Shown: piece after piece, positions 17,785 to 27,588 of the stretch
Numbering within the stretch: the stretch's first letter is position 1
Layout of the letters: every line of letters starts with the position of its first letter
NCBI GenBank assembly: GCA_963665265.2
Contig: OY762224.2
Span: forward strand, 3,100,001 to 3,164,000
From: CAXXHQ01 sp963665265
Lineage (GTDB): Bacteria; Planctomycetota; Planctomycetia; Pirellulales; Thermoguttaceae
DNA length: 64,000 nucleotides
Direction of reading: 5' to 3'
The notes under the pieces: model-generated
Seen by the model: the letters and a program-made list of their open reading frames with translations, nothing else
What the model was told of the DNA's origin: nothing
Database searches by the model: none
Position numbers and translations under genes: made by a program

Positions 17785-17930
17785 TGTGTTTTAAGAAAAG
17801 AAAAAAGAGGAGAAGTCACTGACGAATTATCCTGCCGAATAACGGAAATACTTTTCGCGTCGGCTATGCGGCTAACTCCGCCAGAGTTCATATTCATGAA
17901 GAATTAGGTGCATATTAACCAGAAAATCGC

Positions 17931-20900
17931 ATGGTCGCTAACCAGTTGCGTTTCACAAACCCTATCTGCCCTGTAGTTTCGTTTCTTTTAGTTTGTAATC
18001 TGCGGCAAACCACGTGCGAAGAAATTGCCCCCTATGCAGAGAGGATTGCCAGCGACGTTCAAAACGGATTAAATAAACATCGCCAAAGCTTCTCTGTCAT
18101 CAACTCATTACTCTTCCTAATCACCATTATGCCTATTCCAAAGAAGTATTGCCCGGACCTATTTGGCTTTCGCACTTTGTTCGGTGAATCTGAATTTAAG
18201 AATAACGACTGCTTGAACAAAATCGGCTTTCCAAGCGGATCCTCCATCCTTATTACCGGTTCAGCCGGGAGCGGCAAAACCGTTTTCTCTCTATCCGTAG
18301 TCCGAGCGTTAATGTACGCTCACGACAACTCAAAACTGTACTACGTTAGTACGAGCAAACAATTCGTCGCTGCGGAGCCGCATGAAAACTCAGTTCTCCA
18401 TAAACGCTACTCCGACTATGGGTGGTTCCGAGATACGGACAAAGTCTTTGACGGTACCCGAGTTAAGTTGATTGACGTTTCGGAAAGCGCGCTTCCGCAA
18501 CCAACTCGCGGAGCCGACGAACTAATTAATCCCGTATTTACTAAACTTGCGGACGATTGGCGTCATAGTTCAAAGAAAGAACTCGTCTTTCTAGTCATTG
18601 ACAACATCACGGCGTTACTCAAAGACAGCGTTACGGAAGGGGACCGAAGAAGGAATCTCGAAGAGATCATCGAACGATGCAAAACATTGTTTCCCAAAGA
18701 CGCTCTTGCATTATTGTTTCTGTTGGCGGAACGAACGGATTCTCGTTCGTCGGCATACGAAGAGCATGTCGCTGATTTCGTAATCCGTCTCGGCGTGCAG
18801 AAACAGGAGGCGTCCAGCCGACGCTCCACAATGGAAATCACGAAATCGCAAGATTCCAATGTGCTTCTCGGCGAGTACACGTGGGCAACAATTAACCAAG
18901 ATAATCAACGAGAGATTTTGACATTTAAGCCGTTGTTGCTTTCCATACGGAATAAAATACTAAAACAGTATTCCCAATCATCTCAATTTCAATCTATTAT
19001 CGTACTAGCTCCTCCCCGTCTTTTCAAAATCGGCAACCTGCAAAAATGGAAACATCTGCCAAACGAGGAAACATCCGAAAGGCTGTCAACAGGAACTCCC
19101 GGTCTTGATCAAATGCTATCAGGGGCCTCCGAGCATTGGGCGCAACCAACCAGAATGATCTTAAATCAGTTTTTCGAAAAGACTTCTCTCGCAAAAAACT
19201 TACGCGTCGGCTCAACAACTCTCATAATCGGTAAGTCCGGTGCCGGAAAAACTTTGGCGTCATTGCAATTTCTACTTGGTTACGAAAACGAAAATCTGGT
19301 AAAAAAAAGTTTATACATTAATTTTGAAAACCGTCCGTCTCGCATATGCCAGGTATTTCCTGCCGATCTTGATCAGATTACGAATTTAAAAGGCATAAAC
19401 ACGATTTATCGACGGCGTTCTAACCTCGACCTGAATACACTACTTGCAGAGATTCGGTATGCAATAGGCGAATCGGAAATCGAGCGAGTGGCTATTGACG
19501 GGCTCTCCGATCTTTTAACGACGCTATCGCCAGCGGAATGGTCGAAACTCATCGAAAATCTCCTGGTCAGCATTCGCGAAGAAAGTCTTTCCGGCGTGAG
19601 TCGTGACATGGAAGAAATACAAAAAATCAAGCGGGAAACAGGAAGCTGCGATAAGAAGCCTAGAAAATTCGCGACTATTTTCGTTACGCTTGAAAAAGAT
19701 TCAAATCGAGATTATATGACGGCGCTGGAACCGTTATCATTCGCCGCCGATAATCTGATCATCTTCGACCATGTTTCCGTGAATGACCAACTGCACAAAA
19801 CGGTCAGAATAATTAAGGCCCGAGGGCACTCTCCCGACCGTCAAGTTCGCGAAATCGTCGTCTGCGCAAATAATTCGTATCCTCTTCGCATCATTTCAGG
19901 CCTCGAGAATTATCGCGGGTTGCTGGCCGGGAATCCGCGACCGGTTCGAGTTACGCTTCAACTCTTAGCGGAAAACGACGCTGAAAAGAAATTCAACCGA
20001 AAGTTGCGGAAAAATTTAAAAAAACTATTCGCCTATCCAGTTAAAACACTCGGATTCTCAAAAAATGAAATACACAGAACGCTCTTGGACGTTGCTGCCG
20101 GAATCACCCGTATCCCGCAAGCCAACGTCAAGATACTAAACATCGACGAATGGTGGATTAGGGAATTACAGGTATCGTCGACTCAACACTCGGCTAAAAA
20201 CGCCAAACCAATCAACCGTCAGCATCCTTTATTATCCCTTGAGGCGTATATTCACGCGCCTCATGCCGACGATTCGCCAAGCAATTCTAAATATGTGGAA
20301 TTTTCATCGGATTATTTAATAACGGAGTTGGAAAAAGCGACCTCTCCGAGACTTATGCGGACCGACGAATCAGACGCAAAACAAAGCCTTCATTGGAATT
20401 TCAAATCGGAAATGGTGGCGTGCCCGAGTTATTTGGACTACGGATTATTTTGCTTTAATCGCAAATCGGTTACGAAGATTTTCGGCGATTCTTGCCTCGA
20501 ATGGAAGTGGGACGATTATATCTCGCGCCTTCCCCGAACATGGGCTAGGCTTACTTCCCAACTATGGTTTGATAGCCCAGGAGAGGACGCTTCGGTCATA
20601 TCCACGGTCGTCGATTTTATGAAATGCGTTCTTAAATCGACAAATGAGTTTATCGGTTTCGCATTTGACATGGAAACTCCTTCCTCAGCGGAATGCGGAT
20701 TTCTAGAGCTATGCTGGGCGTTCGGCGCAACTGAAGACTTTCTCATTCAAGGAGCCTTGCTGCTAAAAGACGCCGCCCCTTCCGATCAAGAAGTCTTTAT
20801 TCAAAACAACCCAATTACGCTTGCATTGCAACTGCTGCAGTTTCTCGTTTTGGAAGAGTTGATGCCCAGTCGCACGACGAATAAAGATACGAAACGGGCT

Positions 20901-22160
20901 GTTTTTTCTCGACATTGGTATTGTAGTTGGCAGGACCTTTTATCGCCCCGTCTCAAAAAAACCTTCAACTCAAACGACGAACGGCAAAATGACGATCTGT
21001 GCATATACCCCATCCCCTTTTTCCCTATGGGGACGTTCTCTATAAATCCAAATTCTACCGATTATGTCGGTAAAGAGATAATTCACGCGATCCAAGACGC
21101 CAACGTTCGATTCCTTCGCACGTTGCTTCGCATACGAGCCGCGTACGAATATCGAATAGACGAAAAAAAACTATCGTTAAATTTTCAACAAGATTTGAAA
21201 TTATGGTGCGAAGAGGCAAAAGTCCGTTGCGAGAAAATAACCCAGTGGTTAAGCCAAAACGAATTTTTACGCAAATCAGCGGCGCATGCCGAACTAACGT
21301 GGATGCGGAAAATTGGCGAAAGCTTGCGAACAATCGTCCAGGAGTCCACGGTTTTCCAAGTTGGCCGAGGAATAAGGCGACGCGACAATTCAATGTGCGA
21401 AAACAAAACGACGGACGAAATCGCGGAAGAATGTTGGCTCTGGCGACGCATGGCGGCGGCGACCGGCATGGATTTGCGCGATGCGGAATATTTGCTTGAG
21501 TGGCACTTCTTTCGTATTGAACTCATTGAGGCGGAACTGGCTAATCGCCCCTTAGCCTCAATATTTTGTGCAAACAACTCCGCCTCAACACAGCAGGGAT
21601 CGGCTTTAACGGGATATTGCTGCAGCGGATCCTGGATGGTCGGCGTGGATCGATCGACTCATAGTCCTAACCTCGCCGCAAAATTTATCGAAGAAATCTG
21701 CTCAACTCGTCGAGCGGTTCGGCGTGCTAAACACGGCGCGGGCATTCCGGCGAGAAAAGATTTCTATGATTTTCACGGCCACAAAAGCCTTTTCAACTTC
21801 AAATCGATCAAACCTAATGAGTATGATATTTCATGGCGCAATTTCCATAAATTCGCCGCCGCTCGAAGCAGACGCCGCGAAAGAATCGTATGTCCGTTTA
21901 TGTCCGTCTCCCTCGTCCTCGAAACATTGACTCAAGGTATGTTTCACTGTTTATCCGTCGCAGAACAACGACGAGAGGCGTATCGGCATTCAAAAGAAGA
22001 TGTCGTCCAAGAAATGCAAACTCTCGCGAGAAACGCCGCGAGGAAAGTCTTTGCCCAAGTCGAAGCGGAGATGCGCAACGCAGACAAAGATAATCCGCCA
22101 TGCGTCATGTGCTTTCGTAACAGAAAATGCCGCGATCATCAACAGGAGGTCGTGCAATGA
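17931..22160 (+). CDS. Double KaiC-like ATPase fused to a solute-binding-protein-like domain
   Basis: 1409 residues from the ATG at 17931. An internal ATG at 18129 (residue 67) may be the true start, because the conserved region begins just after it and neither start has a ribosome site. KaiC/RecA domain 1 has GSAGSGKT with Lys116 and Walker B VFLVIDNITALL. Domain 2 (about 375-665) has STGTPGLDQML, GKSGAGKT with Lys440, a KaiC-type Glu (INFENRPS), Walker B VAIDGLSDLL and the closing KARGHSPDRQVREIVV. Domain 1 lacks the equivalent Glu. Residues about 670-1390 follow the order of an ABC solute-binding protein: VTLQLLAENDAEKKFN, NIDEWWIREL, HPLLSLEAYI, CPSYLDYGLFCFNRKSV, PRTWARLTSQLWF, GSWMVGVDRSTHSPNLAAKFI, GIPARKDFYD. 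No secretion signal fits a double-ATPase N-terminus, so the binding fold is probably cytoplasmic. A CVMCFRNRKCRDH cluster near the end may bind zinc. Its stop overlaps the next start as ATGA. Confidence 0.85.
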   Translation: MVANQLRFTNPICPVVSFLLVCNLRQTTCEEIAPYAERIASDVQNGLNKHRQSFSVINSLLFLITIMPIPKKYCPDLFGFRTLFGESEFKNNDCLNKIGFPSGSSILITGSAGSGKTVFSLSVVRALMYAHDNSKLYYVSTSKQFVAAEPHENSVLHKRYSDYGWFRDTDKVFDGTRVKLIDVSESALPQPTRGADELINPVFTKLADDWRHSSKKELVFLVIDNITALLKDSVTEGDRRRNLEEIIERCKTLFPKDALALLFLLAERTDSRSSAYEEHVADFVIRLGVQKQEASSRRSTMEITKSQDSNVLLGEYTWATINQDNQREILTFKPLLLSIRNKILKQYSQSSQFQSIIVLAPPRLFKIGNLQKWKHLPNEETSERLSTGTPGLDQMLSGASEHWAQPTRMILNQFFEKTSLAKNLRVGSTTLIIGKSGAGKTLASLQFLLGYENENLVKKSLYINFENRPSRICQVFPADLDQITNLKGINTIYRRRSNLDLNTLLAEIRYAIGESEIERVAIDGLSDLLTTLSPAEWSKLIENLLVSIREESLSGVSRDMEEIQKIKRETGSCDKKPRKFATIFVTLEKDSNRDYMTALEPLSFAADNLIIFDHVSVNDQLHKTVRIIKARGHSPDRQVREIVVCANNSYPLRIISGLENYRGLLAGNPRPVRVTLQLLAENDAEKKFNRKLRKNLKKLFAYPVKTLGFSKNEIHRTLLDVAAGITRIPQANVKILNIDEWWIRELQVSSTQHSAKNAKPINRQHPLLSLEAYIHAPHADDSPSNSKYVEFSSDYLITELEKATSPRLMRTDESDAKQSLHWNFKSEMVACPSYLDYGLFCFNRKSVTKIFGDSCLEWKWDDYISRLPRTWARLTSQLWFDSPGEDASVISTVVDFMKCVLKSTNEFIGFAFDMETPSSAECGFLELCWAFGATEDFLIQGALLLKDAAPSDQEVFIQNNPITLALQLLQFLVLEELMPSRTTNKDTKRAVFSRHWYCSWQDLLSPRLKKTFNSNDERQNDDLCIYPIPFFPMGTFSINPNSTDYVGKEIIHAIQDANVRFLRTLLRIRAAYEYRIDEKKLSLNFQQDLKLWCEEAKVRCEKITQWLSQNEFLRKSAAHAELTWMRKIGESLRTIVQESTVFQVGRGIRRRDNSMCENKTTDEIAEECWLWRRMAAATGMDLRDAEYLLEWHFFRIELIEAELANRPLASIFCANNSASTQQGSALTGYCCSGSWMVGVDRSTHSPNLAAKFIEEICSTRRAVRRAKHGAGIPARKDFYDFHGHKSLFNFKSIKPNEYDISWRNFHKFAAARSRRRERIVCPFMSVSLVLETLTQGMFHCLSVAEQRREAYRHSKEDVVQEMQTLARNAARKVFAQVEAEMRNADKDNPPCVMCFRNRKCRDHQQEVVQ

Positions 22161-24226
22161 CTACAACCAAGATTGCCTTAATTGGACACGATCGTCGTTA
22201 TTTTCTTCTGTTGCCGCCAAGCGTATCCGGGACCGCATCTCATGAATTGAAAGAATCTTCGTTTGGAGTCTCCTTCTTGGAATCCGCGATGATCGCGATT
22301 TCTCCGCCCGGCGTCACTTGCGAAATACTGCGGCATTCGCTGCCAAGTCCGTCAAGCTTAATATCAACTTTTGAACTGGAAAAGATAACCAAGACCTCGC
22401 GTACTGGAGCAAGCGAACAAAAAATACTGATTGCCAAAACTCTCGAAGTGAACTACCCGCACACATTGGCTCCGATGCGTGCACGACGTACAAGCATCGA
22501 TTTGGATAATGATATTGCGATAGCGCATGTCGACATTTCGATGCCTTTGTTTAGTTTCCCAAAATTGAAATTCGAGCATATAATCGTTCAGTGCGAAGCA
22601 AGCGCGAACGTTAATGAGCGCTGGTTTAAGAGTCCAATTTTTTCCCATCTGAAACGTTCGAAAAATCGCATTATCATTTTTGAATCCAAGTTCTTACAAG
22701 AACTTGGCATGCAAATCAACGTCAATAGCTCATGGGAGGAGTTTGCCGATTGTTGCCGAGCGGTTCGCCAGAATTCGCTCCCCCACGACAATCTGTTCCT
22801 AACTGATCTGATGCAATTACTCCACGCTCCCCCTGACAAGACAATTATCGTAATACAGGGGCAAGCCAATTCCGCATATATCTATCGTGAGCAAGACAAG
22901 GACGGCGAATTGCTTTACGCGACGTCTTCCGATCGCTATTCTCCAAACTCAAACGGCTGCATGCGTGGCTTTGCGTCGTTACTAACGGTCTCCGCAGCCG
23001 AAGCTTTGCTTAAAGGTGCGTCCCCTATTGAAGGAATTAAATGCGGCCTTCGCCGCTGCGCAGTATTAGATCGCTATGGCTACGCCAAACTCCCGGATCA
23101 CACAGCTTCAAACACTTTCGATCCCCAATGGGCGTCAAATATTATAAATAACGTTCCCTTGTCATCCGGTCCAACACATTTTTCAGCTCCCAAGGAAATT
23201 TATACCGTTTCAGTTCCTGCCGCTCCAAATCACTGGTCAATTATGTCTGTAATTGCCGGTGACGAGCTCAGAAATATCAGTTTGAAACTCGTCCTGAACG
23301 GAGAAGAAGCGATTCAAAAACAATATAAATTTCCAATAATAAAGTTCGGCGATAAATTATTATCCGTGGATCGCCAAGAATTTGAAGGTTTTTGGGAAGT
23401 ACAATCGCTGATGCAAGCGTACGCCGCGAGTAAATCACAGAACAACCCTCTTTCGATCGCCGTTTTCGGTCCGCCCGGATCGGGCAAATCGTTTGGCGTG
23501 CTGGAAATCGCCCGAAATTCCAACCTGCTTGGCGCTTTAGATCAACCGTCCGTCGCCAATCTTTCTCAGTTCACAAGCGTGCAAGAGCTGGCAATGTTTT
23601 TCCAAAAGATTCGCGATATTGGATTGAGCAAACGAATCCCGCTGGTTCTTATCGATGAATTTGACACAACATGGGATAATCGCGTTTTTGGTTGGTTAAA
23701 GTACTTTCTCGCCCCCATGCAAGATGGAGAGTTTAAGGATCGAGATTCCACTTTTAACATTGGCCCAGCAATCCTTATCTTTCTCGGAAGCGTTAATCAC
23801 AGTTTTGATATGCTCAACGGACGCATGCGAAATAGAGATTTTATCGAAGCCAAGGGACCAGATTTCGTCAGCCGCTTACGAGGACACATGAATCTTTTAG
23901 GCATCCACCAACCTGCTGACGGTAGAGATGATAGAATGTATATTATGCGAAGAGCATTGCTTTTGCGGCAGTTTTTGAAAAAACACCAGCCAGATATCAT
24001 TGACTCGGTCGGAAAAGCGAACATTGATCCCAAAATTGTCAACGGATTCCTCGGCGTACCTTCCTTTAAGCACGGCCTTCGTTCGCTTGAGTCGCTCATT
24101 CGGATGTGTAAGGTTTCCCCATTTGAGAAACGGTTGCATATTGGTACCCTTCCAACTAGCGAACAAATGCAAATTCATGTGGACTTTGAACTATTTAAAG
24201 AAAAAATGACAAGCCCTACTTCATGA
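22157..24226 (+). CDS. PfkB-like pseudokinase fused to AAA+ ATPase
   Basis: 689 residues. The ATG at 22157 overlaps the previous stop by 4 nt and has AGGAGG at 22144-22149; the longer frame from 22127 lacks this. About residues 1-310 resemble the ribokinase/PfkB fold: RIIIFESKFLQELGMQI, SWEEFADCCRAV, KTIIVIQGQANSAYIY and NGCMRGFASLLTVSAAEALLKG. In active sugar kinases the last block is the GAGD catalytic motif, absent here, so this half probably binds a ligand rather than phosphorylating it. About residues 400-689 are an AAA+ module: SIAVFGPPGSGKSFGV with Lys444, Walker B LVLIDEFDT (Asp500-Glu501), sensor 1 LGSVNHSF, an Arg-finger-like DFVSRLRGH and sensor-2-like GLRSLESLI. The two halves are joined by a DRQEFEGFWEVQSLMQAY linker. 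Coupled translation implies it works in complex with the KaiC-like protein. Confidence 0.82.
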   Translation: MTTTKIALIGHDRRYFLLLPPSVSGTASHELKESSFGVSFLESAMIAISPPGVTCEILRHSLPSPSSLISTFELEKITKTSRTGASEQKILIAKTLEVNYPHTLAPMRARRTSIDLDNDIAIAHVDISMPLFSFPKLKFEHIIVQCEASANVNERWFKSPIFSHLKRSKNRIIIFESKFLQELGMQINVNSSWEEFADCCRAVRQNSLPHDNLFLTDLMQLLHAPPDKTIIVIQGQANSAYIYREQDKDGELLYATSSDRYSPNSNGCMRGFASLLTVSAAEALLKGASPIEGIKCGLRRCAVLDRYGYAKLPDHTASNTFDPQWASNIINNVPLSSGPTHFSAPKEIYTVSVPAAPNHWSIMSVIAGDELRNISLKLVLNGEEAIQKQYKFPIIKFGDKLLSVDRQEFEGFWEVQSLMQAYAASKSQNNPLSIAVFGPPGSGKSFGVLEIARNSNLLGALDQPSVANLSQFTSVQELAMFFQKIRDIGLSKRIPLVLIDEFDTTWDNRVFGWLKYFLAPMQDGEFKDRDSTFNIGPAILIFLGSVNHSFDMLNGRMRNRDFIEAKGPDFVSRLRGHMNLLGIHQPADGRDDRMYIMRRALLLRQFLKKHQPDIIDSVGKANIDPKIVNGFLGVPSFKHGLRSLESLIRMCKVSPFEKRLHIGTLPTSEQMQIHVDFELFKEKMTSPTS

Positions 24227-24402
24227 TGTAACTGCGGCATTATTCTGCTGGACCCGCTTTGGCATAGACTGACGGCATTTGTAAGGGACATAACGAGCCA
24301 ACCGCCGAGAATGGAATGTACCAGTCCAAGCTGCACGTCGTCAAATGCCTCGCATGCAAACCCTTTACGTTTAATCACGCTAAGAATTCGCAAAATGGCG
24401 AA

Positions 24403-27258
24403 TTACGCGCTTTCGGCCTTCCAGCCGCCGCGACCTTTGCCTCGCTTCGGATCTTTCACCGTGCGCCGTTTCGATTCATCGACGATCAAGGGGTCGGCGT
24501 CCGAAGCTTCCTCCTCGTCTTCAAATTCATCGTCCTCCGCCTCGGCATCTTCGTCGAAGAGGTCTTCTTCCTCTTCGTCATAGGCGTCTTCTAAATCGCC
24601 GTCATCATCGTCGATGAACTCTCGGTCGTCCTTTTTCGATTTATCGTCATCATCCCAATCGTCGTCCTCGGGACCAAACGGCGTCGTCGCTTGAGACGGG
24701 CGCTTGCGATTCGCTTTGGCCAGCTTGGGAGGCTCGATTTCGTCGTCCTCATCAAACGACGCTTCCTCTTCGGCGTCGTCAAGTTCGTCGTTCTCGTCAA
24801 AGATCGGGTCGGGCTTGGGCGGGGCTAACTGAATCTTATTGTTGCGGCGCGGCTTCGTCGGGGCCACGGCCGGCGACATTTGCGTCGGCGCGGTCGCCGC
24901 AGACGCAGCGCCGCCGTCGCGCATCGCCTCCCATTGCTCCATCGTGACGATCACTTCACGAGCTTGCGATCCGTTGTACGTTCCGACGATGCCGTCCTCG
25001 GCCATGAAATCGACCAGTCGCGCGGCGCGGCCGTAGCCGATGCCCAGCGCACGCTGCAAGAGGGATACGCTGCCGCGTCCTTCCCGAATCACGACTTCAA
25101 TCGCCGATTCGTACAGATCGTCGCGTTGGCTGAATTCCTTCTTTCCTTCGCCTTCGGGCGCGGTCGTCTTCAATTGGACCAATTCGGTGACGAATTCCGG
25201 CGTATCGGTCGCCACGGCGCCGATGACCCGCAAAATTTCGTCGTCGCTTAGATACGTTCCCTGTCCGCGCAACAGCGTGCTCGTTCCCGGCCAGAGGAAG
25301 AGCATGTCGCCGTTGCCGAGTAGTTTGTCGGCGCCCATTTCGTCCAAGACGACGCGACTGTCCACGCGGCTCGCCACCTGGAACGAGATACGGGCGGGCA
25401 AGTTCGACTTGATCAAACCGGTGATGACGTCGACCGTCGGCTTTTGCGTGGCGAGAACAAGGTGGATTCCGACCGCTCGGCTTTTTTGGGCCAAGCGAAT
25501 GATGTGGCTTTCGACCTCTTTGGCGGCGGTCATCATCAAGTCGGCCAATTCGTCGGCCACAATGACGATGTACGGCATGCTGGTGGGGATTTGCTTTCGC
25601 TCTTCGTCGTCCTCGGGCTGAATGCGTTCCATCAACTCTTCTTCGCCAAGCTGATTGTAAACGCTGATGTGACGAACGCCGGCGCGGGCGAGAAGATGAT
25701 AACGCTCTTCCATCTTTTCGACGGCCCAGCCGAGAATCGCCTCGGCCTTACGCATGTCGGTGACGACCGGGTGCATCAAGTGCGGTAACGACTTATATTG
25801 GCTCAATTCGACCATTTTGGGGTCGATTAAGAGCATGCGAACTTCGTCGGGGCGGCGGGTCATGATCATCGAGACGATGATTGAATTCAAGCAAACGCTT
25901 TTGCCCGTGCCCGTTCGACCGGCGATGAGCAAGTGGGGCATGGTCGTCAAGTCGCTGACCAAGGGACTGCCGGCCACGTCTTTTCCAAGATAAATCGGAA
26001 TGCGCATCTTTTGCGTCTTGGCCGAGGCCTCTTCCATCACGTCGCGAAGGCGCACGACTTGCCGATCGGTGTTGGGGACTTCGATGCCGACCGTATTTTT
26101 GCCGGGAATTGGGGCCACGATGCGGACGCTCGGCACTCGCAATGCGATTGCCAAATCGTCGGCAAGCGAAGTGATTTTACTCAAACGCAAGCCGGCCTCG
26201 AGTTCCACTTCGTATTGCGCGATGACCGGTCCGGTTTGAATTTCGACGACGCGAACGTTGAATCCGAAATCTCCGAATGTTTTTTCCAAGACCTTTGCGC
26301 GACGACGGACTTCTTTTTCCTGCTCCTCGAAGCAAAACGCCTCGCCCGGCAGCAGCAAATCGAGACTTGGCAGTGTGTAATCGACGTCTTTCGGAGGGGC
26401 GGCGGCATCCAACTCGTCGATCAACTCTTTACGGTCTAGTTTTTTCTTCTTCGGTTCGACCGGTTTGCGAACGGCGATTTCCTCGGCCGCGATCTCTTCG
26501 CTCTCTTCAACCGCATCGGCCTCGACGGCCTCGCTCGCCGCGGGTTCGGCGACTTCCTCATCTTCGACGTCGACAAAAACGTTGGAAGCGGCCTGCCTGT
26601 TGACGCGAATCGTCGGTTCGACGGAGTCGTCAAACTGGACGTCGTCCAAGTCGGTCCGGCGTTTGGCGAGTTTCTGCGCATAGGCGGCGCCGACCTGGGC
26701 AACGCCACGCCCGATTCCCTTCGACGATTTATGCAATCCCCAGAAGGCGAAATGGACAAGGACGTAGTCGGTGCAAAGGAGCAAGCCCGCTCCGAGCACG
26801 CTCAGAGTGACGATATACGATCCGATTCGCGCGAAGTGCATTTCAAGAACGGTGCGCCCGGTCAGGCCGAGCAATCCGCCCGCACCCGAAACGGAAGGGG
26901 GCGCGAATTGAGGAAACGCCAACGCCGCGAAAGTCGTTAAGCCCACCAACGAGAAGAGCCAGCCGATCAATCGCACCCACGGATGCGTAATCTCGCGACG
27001 CATGAGGAGGAAGACGTCGAGGACGGCCAACGAAATCAGTCCGAAATAGGCGCCGATTCCGAATCCCGAGAAGAGCAAGGCGCTTGCCATTGCGCCAGAC
27101 CGTCCGCAGACGTTTTGTATCTCGGCGTTCTGCGGATAGACCAGCGAACTCGGCGGATCGGCGGGGTCGTAACTGACCAACGCCGCGCCAAGAAATATGA
27201 CCAACGCCAAAAACACCAACGCCGTTAGATCGCGTTTCAAATTGCGTTCGAGAGACAT
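24403..27258 (-). CDS. ftsK: FtsK/SpoIIIE-type DNA translocase with long acidic C-terminal tail
   Basis: 951 residues; the ATG at 27258 is preferred to a TTG at 27279. The N-terminus has four to five membrane helices (about residues 10-175) anchoring it at the septum. A charged linker (about 180-290) follows, then the alpha/beta motor: Walker A AGRTGTGKSVCLNS, Walker B VIVADELADLMM. The gamma winged-helix domain (about 715-785: YESAIEVVIREGRGSVSLLQRALGIGYGRAARL, in shorter blocks) reads DNA polarity sequences and contacts XerD in relatives. FtsK moves chromosome termini across the division septum. What is odd is that most FtsK proteins end at the gamma domain, whereas here about 165 residues follow, dominated by Asp and Glu and closing with a basic RRTVKDPKRGKGRGGWK. 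Homopolymer slippage is unlikely because the codons are mixed. Confidence 0.95.
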   Translation of the reverse strand: MSLERNLKRDLTALVFLALVIFLGAALVSYDPADPPSSLVYPQNAEIQNVCGRSGAMASALLFSGFGIGAYFGLISLAVLDVFLLMRREITHPWVRLIGWLFSLVGLTTFAALAFPQFAPPSVSGAGGLLGLTGRTVLEMHFARIGSYIVTLSVLGAGLLLCTDYVLVHFAFWGLHKSSKGIGRGVAQVGAAYAQKLAKRRTDLDDVQFDDSVEPTIRVNRQAASNVFVDVEDEEVAEPAASEAVEADAVEESEEIAAEEIAVRKPVEPKKKKLDRKELIDELDAAAPPKDVDYTLPSLDLLLPGEAFCFEEQEKEVRRRAKVLEKTFGDFGFNVRVVEIQTGPVIAQYEVELEAGLRLSKITSLADDLAIALRVPSVRIVAPIPGKNTVGIEVPNTDRQVVRLRDVMEEASAKTQKMRIPIYLGKDVAGSPLVSDLTTMPHLLIAGRTGTGKSVCLNSIIVSMIMTRRPDEVRMLLIDPKMVELSQYKSLPHLMHPVVTDMRKAEAILGWAVEKMEERYHLLARAGVRHISVYNQLGEEELMERIQPEDDEERKQIPTSMPYIVIVADELADLMMTAAKEVESHIIRLAQKSRAVGIHLVLATQKPTVDVITGLIKSNLPARISFQVASRVDSRVVLDEMGADKLLGNGDMLFLWPGTSTLLRGQGTYLSDDEILRVIGAVATDTPEFVTELVQLKTTAPEGEGKKEFSQRDDLYESAIEVVIREGRGSVSLLQRALGIGYGRAARLVDFMAEDGIVGTYNGSQAREVIVTMEQWEAMRDGGAASAATAPTQMSPAVAPTKPRRNNKIQLAPPKPDPIFDENDELDDAEEEASFDEDDEIEPPKLAKANRKRPSQATTPFGPEDDDWDDDDKSKKDDREFIDDDDGDLEDAYDEEEEDLFDEDAEAEDDEFEDEEEASDADPLIVDESKRRTVKDPKRGKGRGGWKAESA

Positions 27259-27588
27259 GGCGGATACGTCAACGGGCAAAGGCTCGACGCGTAGCCGCGC
27301 AAAAATGGCGCGGAATGCTACGCATCACGTCGTAAGTATCGACCATTCCGCCGTTTCGAGAGTATTTTTGCGAGCGGGCGCCGCGCCGTTTGCCTAAGAG
27401 AATTGACGCGAAAAACTGTCTTGATTCGCAAATGCGGAATAAGCGTCTGAAGGGAGGGCGACGGCCCTTCGGGACAGAAATTGGCGGGGATCGCCGCGTT
27501 TGACCCCATGGTGGCGCCTGCACGCACCCTACAGATTATGCCGTTTGTTCCGTAAGTACGCATTAGACAAGCTACGAAGCGAGTTTCG
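27259..27588. other. 330-nt intergenic region upstream of ftsK
   Basis: It lies between the esterase start-side neighbour and ftsK, both read on the minus strand; the ftsK promoter should be here. No consensus -35/-10 pair, repeat or RNA gene stands out. Confidence 0.4.

Larger units (their letters stand above)
17344..17930. other. 587-nt divergent intergenic region with two palindromes
   Basis: It lies between the minus-strand small gene and the plus-strand KaiC-like gene, so promoters for both should be here; no consensus promoter is clear. A minus-strand frame at 17340-17681 was considered and not accepted. Two palindromes (17628-17651 and 17772-17784) are operator-like. Confidence 0.45.

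Noticed and set aside
17931..22160. Circadian-clock KaiC
   Set aside because: No KaiA or KaiB nearby and a large unrelated C-terminal region. Only the ATPase domain family is shared.
24311..24594. Plus-strand Ser-rich and Phe/Val-rich frames
   Set aside because: Antisense to the acidic ftsK tail; the composition mirrors GAC/GAA codons.
25040..25621. 193-residue plus-strand frame
   Set aside because: Antisense to the ftsK motor domain, with no independent support.
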